A stretch of DNA of 64,000 nt from a bacterium (lineage in GTDB: Bacteria; Pseudomonadota; Gammaproteobacteria; Burkholderiales; Thiobacillaceae). The stretch's first letter is position 1; every line of letters begins with the position of its first letter. The stretch lies in the NCBI GenBank assembly GCA_009772925.1, contig WOUQ01000004.1:230631-294630 (forward strand), in the 5' to 3' direction. This document shows, in pieces, positions 1-9,210 of this stretch. The notes beneath the pieces were generated by a model, which worked only from the letters and a program-made list of their open reading frames with translations, ran no database searches and was not told where the DNA came from. A program made the translations under genes and the position numbers.

Positions 1-77
1 AGGCGCGCGGCGTGCGGCGCCAGCACCAGGAGCAGGGGCAGGATCACCCACAGTCGCTGCCGGCGTGCGCCACTCAT
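1..77 (-). CDS. Start of a TgpA-like transglutaminase-family membrane protein (partial)
   Basis: Only about 25 codons are visible. They begin MSGARRQRLW and run into a hydrophobic stretch (VILPLLLVLAP), so the N-terminus looks like a first membrane helix. The ATG overlaps the TGA of the DUF58 gene upstream (ATGA), which shows translational coupling. In the common bacterial cluster MoxR ATPase - DUF58 protein - DUF3488/transglutaminase (TgpA), the third gene occupies this place. The function is inferred from that order, not from domain sequence, because the rest lies outside the window. Confidence 0.5.
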   Translation of the reverse strand, partial: MSGARRQRLWVILPLLLVLAPHAAR

Positions 78-1021
78 GCCACCCCCTCAAGCGCCAGGGC
101 TTCCAGGCAGGCGCGCAGATGCGCCTCGCCGCCGCTTTGCGGGATCTCCCGGCCGGGCAGACGCAGGCCGAAGGGCAGGCCGGCGGCGTGGGCGTCGAGG
201 ACCCAGCGCGTCAGCCTGCACAGGCGCGCCTCCGAATCGCGCTCCGGTGCCAGCCGCCAGTCCAGCCACAGGCCGCGCGGCGCGGCTCCGGCGAACTGCT
301 TGGTGAGCAGGTCGCGGCCGCCGCGCGCCACCGCCTTCCAGGCGATGCGGCGCGGCGGATCGCCGGGCTGGTAGCCGCGCAAACCGGCAAACTCGGCGCC
401 CTCCGCGCGTGGTGCGGCATCCTCGCCCGCGTCGGCCTCGCCGCGCGGAAAGGGCAGGGCGTCGGCGGCCGGCGCCGGATACACCAGCACCCCCCAGTCC
501 AGCTCCAGCACGCTCCAGCAGCGGAACAGGCCGAGGGGAAACTCGCTGTGGATGGAAAAGCGGCCCGGCGCGTGCCAGCCACGGCGGGCCTGGGGCAGGC
601 GCAGTTCCAGGCTGGCGCAGCCGCCCGCCGGGATGTCCCGCGCCTCACCGACACCGAGCGGATGGTGCAGGGCGATGCCGCGCCGGGCCGCACCGCCGGC
701 GTTGTCCACGTGCAGGGAAAACACCGCCGACTCTCCGGCGAACACCGGCGGCGCGGCCCCCGCACGCAGCGTCAGCCCGGACAGGTTGCGCTGGGTGTGC
801 GGCATGCCCACCACTGCCAGGCCGACGAACCAGAAGGTGAACAGATAGGCCAGGCTGACGCCGTAGTTGATGGCACCCACCAGCAGCCCCAGCAGCAACA
901 CGCCGAATACCAGCCCGGCGCGCGTCGGCAGGATGTACAGTCGCCGCGCCGTCAGGCGTACCGGCCCCGCTTCGATACGGGGCTTGCGCCAGGGCAGGTG
1001 GGGCAGGGCGCGGGCGAGCAT
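74..1021 (-). CDS. DUF58 domain protein
   Basis: This 315-residue protein has two adjacent hydrophobic segments near the N-terminus (about residues 29-68) followed by a soluble part. The DUF58 hallmark is seen around residues 215-240 as YQPGDPPRRIAWKAVAR, the usual Y-x-x-GD-x-x-R-x-I-x-W pattern. DUF58 proteins resemble von Willebrand factor A folds and work with MoxR-type AAA+ ATPases in poorly defined assembly or chaperone roles at the membrane. A MoxR gene lies 1.1 kb upstream on the same strand and a TgpA-like gene overlaps the 3' end. A dienelactone hydrolase gene separates it from moxR, which is less usual. The exact role cannot be read from the sequence. Confidence 0.85.
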   Translation of the reverse strand: MLARALPHLPWRKPRIEAGPVRLTARRLYILPTRAGLVFGVLLLGLLVGAINYGVSLAYLFTFWFVGLAVVGMPHTQRNLSGLTLRAGAAPPVFAGESAVFSLHVDNAGGAARRGIALHHPLGVGEARDIPAGGCASLELRLPQARRGWHAPGRFSIHSEFPLGLFRCWSVLELDWGVLVYPAPAADALPFPRGEADAGEDAAPRAEGAEFAGLRGYQPGDPPRRIAWKAVARGGRDLLTKQFAGAAPRGLWLDWRLAPERDSEARLCRLTRWVLDAHAAGLPFGLRLPGREIPQSGGEAHLRACLEALALEGVA

Positions 1022-1122
1022 GCGGTGTCATCCCCCCTTTGATTGATGGGGAGGGAGCTTAGCTACGCCATGCTTGCATGACCGGCTGCAATCTCGCGTG
1101 GCAAGGAGCGCCGTGGCCCGCC

Positions 1123-2019
1123 TCAAACGCCATGCTTCGCGAACCACTCGCGCATGCGTTTCCAGCCGTCCTCCGCTTCCTCCTTGCGGTAGGTGGGCCG
1201 GTAGTCGGCGTGGAAGGCATGCGGCGCGTTGGCATAGAGGTGGATGGCGGAAGCCTTGCTGGCCGCGTTGGCGGAATCCGCCAGGGCCTTTTGCATGCGT
1301 TCCACCGTGTCGTTGGGAATGCCCGTGTCCTGGCCGCCATAGAGCCCCAGCACCGGAGCCTTCAGCTCGTCCGCCAGGTCCAGCGGATGCCTCGGCGTCA
1401 TGGCGTTGGCGGCACTGGTCAGGCGGCCGTACCAGGCCACGCCGGCCTTCACCCCGGGGTTGTGGGCGGCGTACAGCCAGGTGACGCGTCCACCCCAGCA
1501 GAAGCCGGTGATGCCCAGCCGCCGGGTATCGCCGCCGTGGGCCGCGGCCCAGGCCACGCAGGCGTCGAGGTCGGCCATGACCTGGGCATCCGGCACCTTC
1601 GACACCACGTTGGCGAGAATGTCGGGAATCGCGCTGTACTGGCGCGGATCGCCCTGGCGCGCGAACAGTTCGGGGGCGATGGCCTGGTAGCCCAACTTGG
1701 CCAGGCGGCGGCAGATGTCCTTGATGTGCTCGTGCACGCCGAAGATTTCCTGCACCACCAGGATCACCGGGAAATTCGTGCCCCGCGCCGGCTGGGCGCG
1801 GTAGGCGGGCATGCGCCCGTCGCCGGTGGGCACCTGGATTTCGCCGGCGTCGAGGCCGGCCGTGTCGGTGTTGATGGCGCTCTGCGCCATCACCGGCTGC
1901 ACCGCCAGAGCGAAGCCAGCGCCCAGCGCGGTGACCAGGAAACCACGCCGGTCCACCGGCAGGGGCGGCGGCACGAGCGAATCGAATTCGGCTTGCAGGG
2001 GATCGGCGGGGGTGTTCAT
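1123..2019 (-). CDS. Dienelactone hydrolase family protein, exported (Tat-like signal)
   Basis: This alpha/beta hydrolase of 298 residues carries the dienelactone hydrolase nucleophile motif GFCWGGR (Cys in place of Ser). The likely acid is in [10 protein letters not shown] and the likely histidine in [11 protein letters not shown]. The N-terminus has [11 protein letters not shown] followed by a hydrophobic stretch ending AQSA, which looks like a twin-arginine signal, so a periplasmic location is probable. The start at 2019 is chosen because GGAGA lies just upstream; an ATG 33 bases further upstream lacks such a site. Family members hydrolyse dienelactones in chlorocatechol breakdown, but many act on other esters or lactones, so the substrate is unknown. 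It sits between the moxR and DUF58 genes. Confidence 0.85.
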   Translation of the reverse strand: MNTPADPLQAEFDSLVPPPLPVDRRGFLVTALGAGFALAVQPVMAQSAINTDTAGLDAGEIQVPTGDGRMPAYRAQPARGTNFPVILVVQEIFGVHEHIKDICRRLAKLGYQAIAPELFARQGDPRQYSAIPDILANVVSKVPDAQVMADLDACVAWAAAHGGDTRRLGITGFCWGGRVTWLYAAHNPGVKAGVAWYGRLTSAANAMTPRHPLDLADELKAPVLGLYGGQDTGIPNDTVERMQKALADSANAASKASAIHLYANAPHAFHADYRPTYRKEEAEDGWKRMREWFAKHGV

Positions 2020-2125
2020 GCGGGGGTCTCCTTTTTGTGCGGGCGGGGGCAAAGGCTAGCTGACTTCGGCCGCTTGCGGGGAGTTCCGGTTTACCGTCAG
2101 ACGCCGCGCGCAGGCAGGACAATGC

Positions 2126-3103
2126 TCAGGGAATCGCCACTTCCAGCAGGATGCGCGCCGCCCAGTCCTCTCCCGGCCGGGAAACGCCCACCGCCGGGAA
2201 CAGGCGGTGCGCCACCAGGGCCGGCAGCACCGCCTGCACGTCCTCGGGCTGCGCGAAATCGCGGCCTTCCAGATACGCCCAGGCCTGGGACGCGCGCAGC
2301 AAGCCGAGGCCGGCGCGCGGTGAGAGGCCGGCAACGAAGCGGCTGTCGGCGCGGCTGGCGGCGATCAGGGCCTGCAGGTAGTCGAGCAGGGCGTCGGAGA
2401 CGTGCACGGCACGGGCCACCCGCTGCTGTTCGACGAATTCGCCCGGCGTGAGCATGGGCGCGAGTTGCGCCAGCAGGTCGCGGCGGTCCTCGCCGCGCAG
2501 CAGGGCGCGTTCCGCCTGCCGTTCCGGAAAGCCCAGGCGGATGCGCAGCAGGAAGCGGTCGAGCTGGGATTCGGGCAGCGGGAAGGCGCCGATCTGGTCG
2601 CCCGGATTCTGCGTGGCAATGACGAAGAAGGGTGCGGGCAGGGGGCGGGTCTCCCCCTCCACGCTGACCTGGCCTTCCTCCATGGCCTCCAGCAGGGCGC
2701 TCTGGGCCTTGGGGCTGGCGCGGTTGATCTCGTCGGCGAGGATCACCTGGGCGAAGATGGGGCCGGGGTGGAAGCTGAACTGGCCGCTCTCGCGGTCATA
2801 GACGGCGGCACCCAGGATGTCCGCCGGCAGCAGATCGCTGGTGAACTGAATGCGGTGGAAATCCAGGCCCAGGGTACGCGCCAGGGCGTGCGCCAGGGTG
2901 GTCTTGCCGACGCCCGGCACGTCCTCGATGAGCAGGTGCCCGCGCGCCAGCAGGCAGGCCAGGCAGAGCCGCACCTGGGTGTCCTTGCCGAGGACGATGC
3001 CGTTGATCTGGTCGAGAGCGCGGGTGAGGGCGGGGTGCATGGGTCGGGGCGGGGTGGGGTGGGCGATGGCGGGATTCTGGTCCATTTCGCGGGTCGGCGA
3101 CAT
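2126..3103 (-). CDS. MoxR family AAA+ ATPase
   Basis: The protein has Walker A DVPGVGKTT at about residues 61-69 and Walker B VILADEINR at about 120-128, followed by the sensor-like segment FFVIATQNP. This is the standard MoxR layout and length (about 320). MoxR ATPases act as chaperones that help mature or activate protein complexes, often with DUF58/VWA partners; a DUF58 gene lies downstream on the same strand. The start is uncertain: ATG codons at 3103, 3085 and 3040 are in frame and none has a strong Shine-Dalgarno sequence. The ATPase core is complete with any of them. Confidence 0.88.
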   Translation of the reverse strand: MSPTREMDQNPAIAHPTPPRPMHPALTRALDQINGIVLGKDTQVRLCLACLLARGHLLIEDVPGVGKTTLAHALARTLGLDFHRIQFTSDLLPADILGAAVYDRESGQFSFHPGPIFAQVILADEINRASPKAQSALLEAMEEGQVSVEGETRPLPAPFFVIATQNPGDQIGAFPLPESQLDRFLLRIRLGFPERQAERALLRGEDRRDLLAQLAPMLTPGEFVEQQRVARAVHVSDALLDYLQALIAASRADSRFVAGLSPRAGLGLLRASQAWAYLEGRDFAQPEDVQAVLPALVAHRLFPAVGVSRPGEDWAARILLEVAIP

Positions 3104-3185
3104 GTGTGATGGACGCTTTCATGTCCCGCCAGGCTGCCTGGCGACGGTGATACATTGCGAGCATCGCCAATCAGGAGTCCGCATC

Positions 3186-3422
3186 ATGTTCACCGTCCTC
3201 GCCGTCATTGCCCTGTTACTGGTCTGCGTCCTCGGCGTCTATCTGCTGCTGCGGAGCATGGGGCGGGATGGCGTGGAAGCCGCCGCCCCCGGCAGTTGCC
3301 GTAGCGGACGCTGCGGCGTGCAGCCCAATCGAACCGGCGAAGCCGGTACGGCAGACATCAAGGTGGTGCGGATCGACGAGATCAGACGGAAGGACGCGCT
3401 TTCGGAGAATCAGGTTCTTTGA
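3186..3422 (+). CDS. Small single-pass membrane protein with a Cys pair
   Basis: This 78-codon gene starts at ATG 3186, eight bases after an AGGAGT Shine-Dalgarno sequence. The N-terminus is one membrane helix (FTVLAVIALLLVCVLGVYLLL). A short tail contains SCRSGRCG, two cysteines four residues apart that could bind metal or form a disulfide, and a charged C-terminus (VVRIDEIRRKDAL). I recognise no family. It is divergent from moxR and is the last gene before the lower-GC SMC operon. Confidence 0.6.
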   Translation: MFTVLAVIALLLVCVLGVYLLLRSMGRDGVEAAAPGSCRSGRCGVQPNRTGEAGTADIKVVRIDEIRRKDALSENQVL

Positions 3423-3747
3423 GGCGGTGGGAGAAGGTGCCACTGGATTCTGTGCCGTCGCCTGAGTTACCGGGGCGGGTGACCGTTAGAGTCTTGGGGT
3501 AGGCCATCTCGCCATCATTGGTGACTTGTGGGCCTGAGTGGCCAGTCGCCATGACCCTAGTGCAGCTGTTTGCGAATGACCGCTTCACCCAGCAACGAAT
3601 GAGTACTCTCGATCCCTTGTGGTCAGTCAAGCGCAGAGGAAGCAGACATTCGAGCGCGGAGAGGGTTACCACCTTAAGAGGGCGCGTGGTGATATGTCTC
3701 CAGAGCCTAGCCACATCGAGATTAGGCACAATGGGAGGGAACGATCG
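3423..3747. other. 325-base gap before the SMC operon
   Basis: No convincing gene is seen. The base composition drops here compared with the DNA to the left, so this is probably the left edge of an acquired island. A reverse-strand open frame (about 3382-3729) fills much of the gap, but its predicted protein has no recognisable domain and no ribosome-binding site. In-frame upstream starts for the SMC gene at 3619 (ATG) and 3694 (ATG) fall here; neither is preceded by a good Shine-Dalgarno sequence. No attachment-site repeat was found by eye. Confidence 0.4.
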
Positions 3748-6700
3748 GTGTTAAATACCTTGGAAGCCGAATATTTTGCTCTGCGGCGGTTGATTCTCAT
3801 CGACGCCTACCGCAAGGGTGCAATCACTGAGTTGCTGCTGGATGGGCACACATCGTTGACCGGCGCCAACGGGGCGGGCAAGACGTCGTTGTTGAGGCTT
3901 ATCCCTTTGTTCTACGGAGAAAGCCCCAACAAGCTGGTCCAGGGCGGCGGTGTGAATCTGTCCTTTGTGCAGTACTACCTGCCTCACACCACGTCTTTCA
4001 TCGTTTTCGAATACAGCCGGCGAGGCAAGGCGTGCATGGTGGTTCTGCATGCCTCGCGGTCTGGTGAGAGCGTTTACTACCGCTTTATCGACCAGCCCTT
4101 TGTGCTGGAACGGTTTCGCGATGACAGCGGCAGCCTGGTGAATGGTTCCGATCTCAACCGCCATATTAGGAAGCGTGGTGAATTTTGTTCAGAGCAGATC
4201 ACCGCCCTCTCCGATTACCGGGCCATCATCCAAAACGCGGTTTCCGCCAACCGGGAGCATCGGACGCTTGCCGCCAATTTCGCTTTTGTGGGTTCGGGCA
4301 GCCGCTTAAGCCATGTGGAAAAGATCGTGACCGGGATGTTTTCCCGGGTGACAAATTTCCGTGACATCAAGCGCATGATCGTTTCCTGCATCGTCGACAA
4401 CAAAGCCAATATCCGGCTGGAATCCAGCAAAGCCGCCATGCAGGACTGGGTGAGGGAGTACCACGCCTATGTGGCGGTAATGGGCCAGGTTGACCGCATG
4501 CGCGACTTTCAGGAATCGCATCTGCTCCATGAGGAAGCTGCCCGGCAACTCCAGGCGCTACATACCGATATCGCCCGGCTACAGCAGGCACATGAAACCA
4601 CCATCGGGCTGGCCAAGGAGCGGGGAGAAACAATCCAGCGGGAGATGCAACTCCTGGAAGACGCCACCAACGCTCGACTTCGCGACCTCGGCAGCCAATT
4701 GGGCGTGGCCGAAGGCGGGGTGAAAAGCCTGAAGGACGTCCTTCAGGCTTTGGACAGGCAGCAGCGCAACTACGAAAAAGAGGGAATGCCAGCGCTTGCC
4801 CGCCTGGTGGACGCCCTGCCGCAATTGATCGAAAACCTGGAGACTAAGGAAAAGCGGGAGAAGGCCCTGCTTGGTCAATCTCAAGATCTGGCTAACAGCT
4901 ACGCGGAGCTGCGCAACCAGCGTATCGAGGCCTTTCACGCACTGGAGAGGGAAAAGAACGCCCTGAAGGAACCGATCCGTGCCAATGCCAAGGAGGCGGA
5001 TGCCCAGGTGCGGCAGGTTGCCGAGGAAGCCTGGGATGACATTGCGGCGGAGTTCGAGCAACAGGAAGAGACACTCAACGCTAGCAAGGAGCGGCTCGCC
5101 GAACATGTGGGAAGCCTCAAACACGCGGCGGAGCATCCCCAACCAGCCGCGAAATACTTGGAGGCCAAGGAGAAGGCTCAAACTGACCTGGATGTTACCG
5201 TGGAAACCGCCAACGCCGCCTCGAAGGTCTATGAAGCTGCCGAGCGGTCACATCAGACGGAAGTTGATGTGTTCCAGTCCATCGACGGTCAGATCCAGGA
5301 GGTCAAAGCACGAGAAAAGCAAGAACAGGCAGCCCGAGAACGCCTGTTCTCTCTTCGCGATGCGGCACCGGGCACGATGCTCCATTTCCTGCGCGAATTC
5401 AGGCCTGACTGGCCCCGGGACATCGCCCGAGTAGTCCCTGAGGAGCTGCTGTTGCGCACGGACCTGGCCCCAACCCTGGTCGGCGACGATGTGCGATCCC
5501 TGTATGGCGTGGGGCTGGATCTGTCTGTGCTGGATGTGCCGAGTGCAGGGGACGAGGAAGCGCTGCGCCAGAAAATCGAGGCGTCCGAACGCGCTATCGA
5601 GCGGCTTCAACGGGAGGCGAAGACCAAGGAAAAGGAACTGGAAGCCCAATCCGAGCGCGTTCGCCAAGCGAAGGCTGTCACCGAGGACAAGCAGCGAGTC
5701 CACATCCAAGCCACGAACGCTGTGCAATCCTGCAAGACCATATTAGAGACGGCGCAAAGGGCACTGGTGGAAGACCGACGCCAAGCTGGTTTCCGCGCGC
5801 AGCGTGAACTGAAAGAAGCGCAGGAAGCCCTGGAGAAACAGAAACAAGCTTTGGTCACGCTCAAGTCCACCCGCACTGCCCGAAGGCAGACCCACGACAA
5901 AGAACTGAATGCCAGACTGAAGGCGATCGAGGACCAAGCGCAGGCTGAAATCGCCGAAATAGATCTGGCCATCACCGTAGCGAAATCAGCCAGCGATCGG
6001 GATCTCGGTGTTCTCAATCGGGAGTTGGAGACAGCCTTGCAGGCGCGGGGCGTGGATACGGATTCGCTGGAAAAACTCCATCAAGAGAAAAAGCAGGCGC
6101 AGGAAAGACTCCAGACTGCGCGGGCCAATGAAGCAAAGGTTGGTGATTGGCGACGCTGGCTGGCGACGGAGTGGGCCGCCCGACCAGCCAAGGAAAGTGA
6201 ACTGGAGAAGGCAGAAACCGAGGTCAACCGCTTGGTCGATGAGCGGATCCGAGTGGAAAAGGAACGTGAGGTCCAGCACGGCGAACTCGACAAGGCTCTA
6301 AGCCAAGTGAACCAGGAAAAGACACGCGCAGAAAAACTTCACGGCTTTGTCGTCAAACGACGGGAAAAGCTATCCCGCTGGCCAGCCGACCCGGTTGGGC
6401 CAATGGCCAAACCGCTGCGCGATCAGGATGCGCTGGAAGCGGACATGGATCGGCTACTCAAGGACATCCAGGACGAAGAAGCCAAGGCCCGTGAAGCCCT
6501 TGCACCAATCAAGCGCGTCTTCTTCGAAACGCCAGGGACGACGCCCTACCAGTTCTATGACAATAAGCGCCTGGGTTTAGGGCCGGATCAGGACAATGCC
6601 TCACCCTTCCTATGGCTCGCCCCGCTGCGGGAATGGTTCGATTCGGAACATGAAAATGTTCGCCGACTGCTGTTGAGCCAGTGCCGCAATTTCGCTTCCG

Positions 6701-7374
6701 GCATCCACGAATTTCATGACCGGCTGGATGGCTTCAAGCGCAAGGTGGGCATCTTCTCGAAAGATTTGCAGGACAACATGTCTGCCTCCACCCGCTTTCG
6801 CTTCATTAGCAGCGTGGCGGTGCGCATCACCACCTCCTTCGACAGCCTGGAGGGCTGGGACAAGATCAAGCAATTGAATGAGGAATACAGTGCTTGGGCC
6901 GGCAAGGATGCCAACGATCTGCCCGGACAGGTTTTCGCCGATGCGGTGAATCAGGTTAGCAACTGGCTCCAAGGCCGCCATACCCTGGACGTCAAGCTGG
7001 ATGACCTGCTCGGTCTGGAAATCGACATCGAGGAAGTGGGGCAGCCTCGGAAGACTGTGAAGGATGAAGGTCAGTTGCGGGACGCTTCAAGCAACGGACT
7101 GTCTTATCTTATCTTGTGTGTGGTGTTCGTCGGTCTCATCAACAAGATCCGCGCGGGGCAAGCGGTGCAACTGGTCTGGGCACTGGATGAACTGCGCGAC
7201 CTCGACCTGGATAACGTGCGAGTGCTGCTGGATATGCTGGCGGACAACCACATTCACCTGATTTCGGCCTTCCCGGACCCCGAGCCGGAAATTCTCGCCC
7301 TCCTGAAGAACCGCTATGCCATCCAGGAAGGGCGACGGCTCGCCACCTTCGTCCAGGAGGCCGCCCATGTTTGA
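3748..7374 (+). CDS. jetC: SMC-like ATPase of a Wadjet/MksB-type plasmid-defence complex (JetC-like)
   Basis: This SMC-family motor has about 1208 residues. Numbered from GTG 3748, Walker A GANGAGKTS is at about 39-47. Long Glu/Lys/Gln-rich coiled coils span roughly 240-540 and 605-930, broken by a small hinge-like globular part (about 549-600). The C-terminal head has a signature-like SSNGLSYLI near 1113 and Walker B LVWALDEL near 1140. GTG 3748 is chosen because GGGAGGGA ends seven bases before it and the homologous part starts there. In Wadjet/MksBEFG complexes this motor extrudes DNA loops and lets the JetD nuclease cut small circular DNA. Its 3' end overlaps the next gene by 8 bases. The gene is less GC-rich than the flanking housekeeping genes, consistent with transfer. 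The subtype is not settled. Confidence 0.85.
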   Translation: MLNTLEAEYFALRRLILIDAYRKGAITELLLDGHTSLTGANGAGKTSLLRLIPLFYGESPNKLVQGGGVNLSFVQYYLPHTTSFIVFEYSRRGKACMVVLHASRSGESVYYRFIDQPFVLERFRDDSGSLVNGSDLNRHIRKRGEFCSEQITALSDYRAIIQNAVSANREHRTLAANFAFVGSGSRLSHVEKIVTGMFSRVTNFRDIKRMIVSCIVDNKANIRLESSKAAMQDWVREYHAYVAVMGQVDRMRDFQESHLLHEEAARQLQALHTDIARLQQAHETTIGLAKERGETIQREMQLLEDATNARLRDLGSQLGVAEGGVKSLKDVLQALDRQQRNYEKEGMPALARLVDALPQLIENLETKEKREKALLGQSQDLANSYAELRNQRIEAFHALEREKNALKEPIRANAKEADAQVRQVAEEAWDDIAAEFEQQEETLNASKERLAEHVGSLKHAAEHPQPAAKYLEAKEKAQTDLDVTVETANAASKVYEAAERSHQTEVDVFQSIDGQIQEVKAREKQEQAARERLFSLRDAAPGTMLHFLREFRPDWPRDIARVVPEELLLRTDLAPTLVGDDVRSLYGVGLDLSVLDVPSAGDEEALRQKIEASERAIERLQREAKTKEKELEAQSERVRQAKAVTEDKQRVHIQATNAVQSCKTILETAQRALVEDRRQAGFRAQRELKEAQEALEKQKQALVTLKSTRTARRQTHDKELNARLKAIEDQAQAEIAEIDLAITVAKSASDRDLGVLNRELETALQARGVDTDSLEKLHQEKKQAQERLQTARANEAKVGDWRRWLATEWAARPAKESELEKAETEVNRLVDERIRVEKEREVQHGELDKALSQVNQEKTRAEKLHGFVVKRREKLSRWPADPVGPMAKPLRDQDALEADMDRLLKDIQDEEAKAREALAPIKRVFFETPGTTPYQFYDNKRLGLGPDQDNASPFLWLAPLREWFDSEHENVRRLLLSQCRNFASGIHEFHDRLDGFKRKVGIFSKDLQDNMSASTRFRFISSVAVRITTSFDSLEGWDKIKQLNEEYSAWAGKDANDLPGQVFADAVNQVSNWLQGRHTLDVKLDDLLGLEIDIEEVGQPRKTVKDEGQLRDASSNGLSYLILCVVFVGLINKIRAGQAVQLVWALDELRDLDLDNVRVLLDMLADNHIHLISAFPDPEPEILALLKNRYAIQEGRRLATFVQEAAHV

Positions 7375-7996
7375 AACCACGGCCATCAAACTCCTGGAAG
7401 GCGCGTTTATCTGCCGCACGGCCTACCCCGATCACTTTGCCTACTTGGAAGACGAAGCCGCGCGCCGCCAGGTGGATGGCTACCTGACTCAGATTGGCCG
7501 CCGCCTGGCCGCTACCGCCCACGGGGAAGCCTACTACGCTGCCCATCGGACGGTTGGTCCGCGAGAGCGCACGGAGATTCGTGCACTGTTCAAGGAAGTA
7601 AAACACGAGCTGCGACCAGTACTCGGCTTCCTTAACCTGATCATGCAGGCCCACCACGTCGACCGCACACTCGGCACCGGAGACGTGATCGACTTCCCGA
7701 AAACACTGCTGCAAATCTCGGAAAACCCGCATCTGGGTGAGATGTTGCGGAGCTTCGCCGCCCTGGGGAAGGAGTTTGCCTCCAGTGACGCCAGCCTGCG
7801 TACCCTCCTGGACCGGCTGTTGCAGCAGATGGTGAAAAGCGGCTACCTGATCCCGGACCGGCAGGGCGACCGATTCGAGGTGACCGGCAAGATCGATTAT
7901 TTCTATGAGGTGGCGGACTTCCTCGCCGAAAACGAACAAGCCATCCGCGAGGCCCAGGATCAAGAAACCGAAGGCGAGACCGGGAGGCTGTTTTGA
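7367..7996 (+). CDS. jetB: KITE-like subunit of the Wadjet-type complex (JetB/MksE-like)
   Basis: This 209-residue protein starts at ATG 7367 inside the end of the SMC gene, seven bases after an AGGAGG. It is predicted all helical with a winged-helix look towards the C-terminus (LLDRLLQQMVKSGYLI followed by DRFEVTGKIDYFYEVADFL). Size and position match the MksE/JetB (DUF4194-like) subunit that bridges kleisin and SMC heads. The assignment rests mainly on gene order and size; I see no sequence signature that proves it. Its stop overlaps the TTG start of the next gene. Confidence 0.7.
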   Translation: MFETTAIKLLEGAFICRTAYPDHFAYLEDEAARRQVDGYLTQIGRRLAATAHGEAYYAAHRTVGPRERTEIRALFKEVKHELRPVLGFLNLIMQAHHVDRTLGTGDVIDFPKTLLQISENPHLGEMLRSFAALGKEFASSDASLRTLLDRLLQQMVKSGYLIPDRQGDRFEVTGKIDYFYEVADFLAENEQAIREAQDQETEGETGRLF

Positions 7997-9210
7997 GCCG
8001 CGACGGCGTCAAACACCTGATCGGCCGCCTGGCCAGCCACCAGCCGCTGGTTTCCCTCGCCTATTACAGCGGTGAGTTGATCAAGGACGAAGACAACGCG
8101 CGGGGCATCGAACTGCTGCAACAGCACAAAGTCCTCATCCCGCGTGGTGAGGATGCCTACACCCTGCACACCACGCTACGACGTTTCCTCGACGCCGCCC
8201 TCAACATCGAACGGCTCTATGGCATCGGTTCCGACTTGGGCGCCGCATTCGAGCGTCTGGAACAATTGACTGAAGCTTTGTTCGATGCAGCCCATGAAGG
8301 GCGCACGGAAGATCGCGAGCGGCTGGAAGATGAAATCCGCCAGTCTATTTACGAGATATCCGACAACCTCGCCGCTGACCTGGCCCATCTCAGAACCTTG
8401 GTGGAAAACCGATTTGCGGCAGTGAGTACCCTGGCCGAGAAGAAGCGCCAGAACACTTATTACATCGGCCGCACGGAAAAGGTGGTGCGCGCCATCGAAC
8501 TCTTCACCCTCTCCGACCTAGGCGAACGGATCCAGACGCAAGGCGCATTCGCCAATATCGCCGTCATGTTCCGCACCCACTTGCTGGAGCGGCTACCCTC
8601 GTTCCGGCAGAACCTTTCCGACATCCTGGAAATCCTCAAGCATTACCTGTTCGAGTTCCGCGAAATCGAAGAACGAACACGCCGGGTACGCAGCCTATGG
8701 CTCTATCTGGAGCGCCATCCGGTCTATGACCTTCAGGAATGGGATGAATCAGCACATCCTCAACCGTGGCTGCTCAAGGCCCCTGGCATCCCTGTGCGCA
8801 GCCATCCTTGGGTACGCGATCCGGAATACTCCGACACTCTGACCGACCTGGCCGGTGACATCGCCCCACCCTCGGTGCGGTTGCCGGTAGAACGGACGCG
8901 CGGAATCCTGCTGGATGAAGATCCTGCCCCCAGCGTACTACTGCTGAGCCGGCCCTATCAGCAAGCCATCGAACACATGGTGGTGGCTTGTAAAACCGAG
9001 CATATCCGGACATCCGCCCGGGACTGGCACTGCAGGCACCGTGTCGAACTGGGAGACATGAGCACTTCGGTTTGGCTGCAATGTGTACTGGAGGCCTTGG
9101 GTCCAAGAAAAAAGCGTGATCTGGGTATCGCCGTAATCGCAGAGGAAACCCCAGATCCCGTCTTCGACGGTAACGTTGTGGTCAGTGATGTGTTCGTTGA
9201 GCCTGCATGA
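7993..9210 (+). CDS. jetA: Kleisin-like subunit of the Wadjet-type complex (JetA/MksF-like)
   Basis: The 405-residue protein begins at a TTG codon that overlaps the preceding TGA, with GGGAGG about six bases upstream. The first 60 residues look like a winged helix (GVKHLIGRLASHQPLVS... ending IPRGEDAYTLHTTLRRFLD). A long helical middle (about 65-235) contains heptad-like Leu/Glu runs, and a C-terminal globular part follows. This is the arrangement of MksF/JetA kleisins, which close the SMC ring. In most described operons this gene comes first; here it is third. Identity is inferred from context, length and predicted architecture. Confidence 0.68.
   Translation: MSRDGVKHLIGRLASHQPLVSLAYYSGELIKDEDNARGIELLQQHKVLIPRGEDAYTLHTTLRRFLDAALNIERLYGIGSDLGAAFERLEQLTEALFDAAHEGRTEDRERLEDEIRQSIYEISDNLAADLAHLRTLVENRFAAVSTLAEKKRQNTYYIGRTEKVVRAIELFTLSDLGERIQTQGAFANIAVMFRTHLLERLPSFRQNLSDILEILKHYLFEFREIEERTRRVRSLWLYLERHPVYDLQEWDESAHPQPWLLKAPGIPVRSHPWVRDPEYSDTLTDLAGDIAPPSVRLPVERTRGILLDEDPAPSVLLLSRPYQQAIEHMVVACKTEHIRTSARDWHCRHRVELGDMSTSVWLQCVLEALGPRKKRDLGIAVIAEETPDPVFDGNVVVSDVFVEPA

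Noticed and set aside
65..1042. A 325-codon plus-strand open frame opposite the DUF58 gene
   Set aside because: The minus-strand gene has the DUF58 motif and membrane helices, and the plus-strand protein is low-complexity.
3382..3729. Reverse-strand open frame in the gap before the SMC operon, perhaps a transposase remnant
   Set aside because: The predicted protein shows no DDE, helix-turn-helix or other motif that I can support, and no terminal repeats are seen, so I do not call it an insertion sequence.
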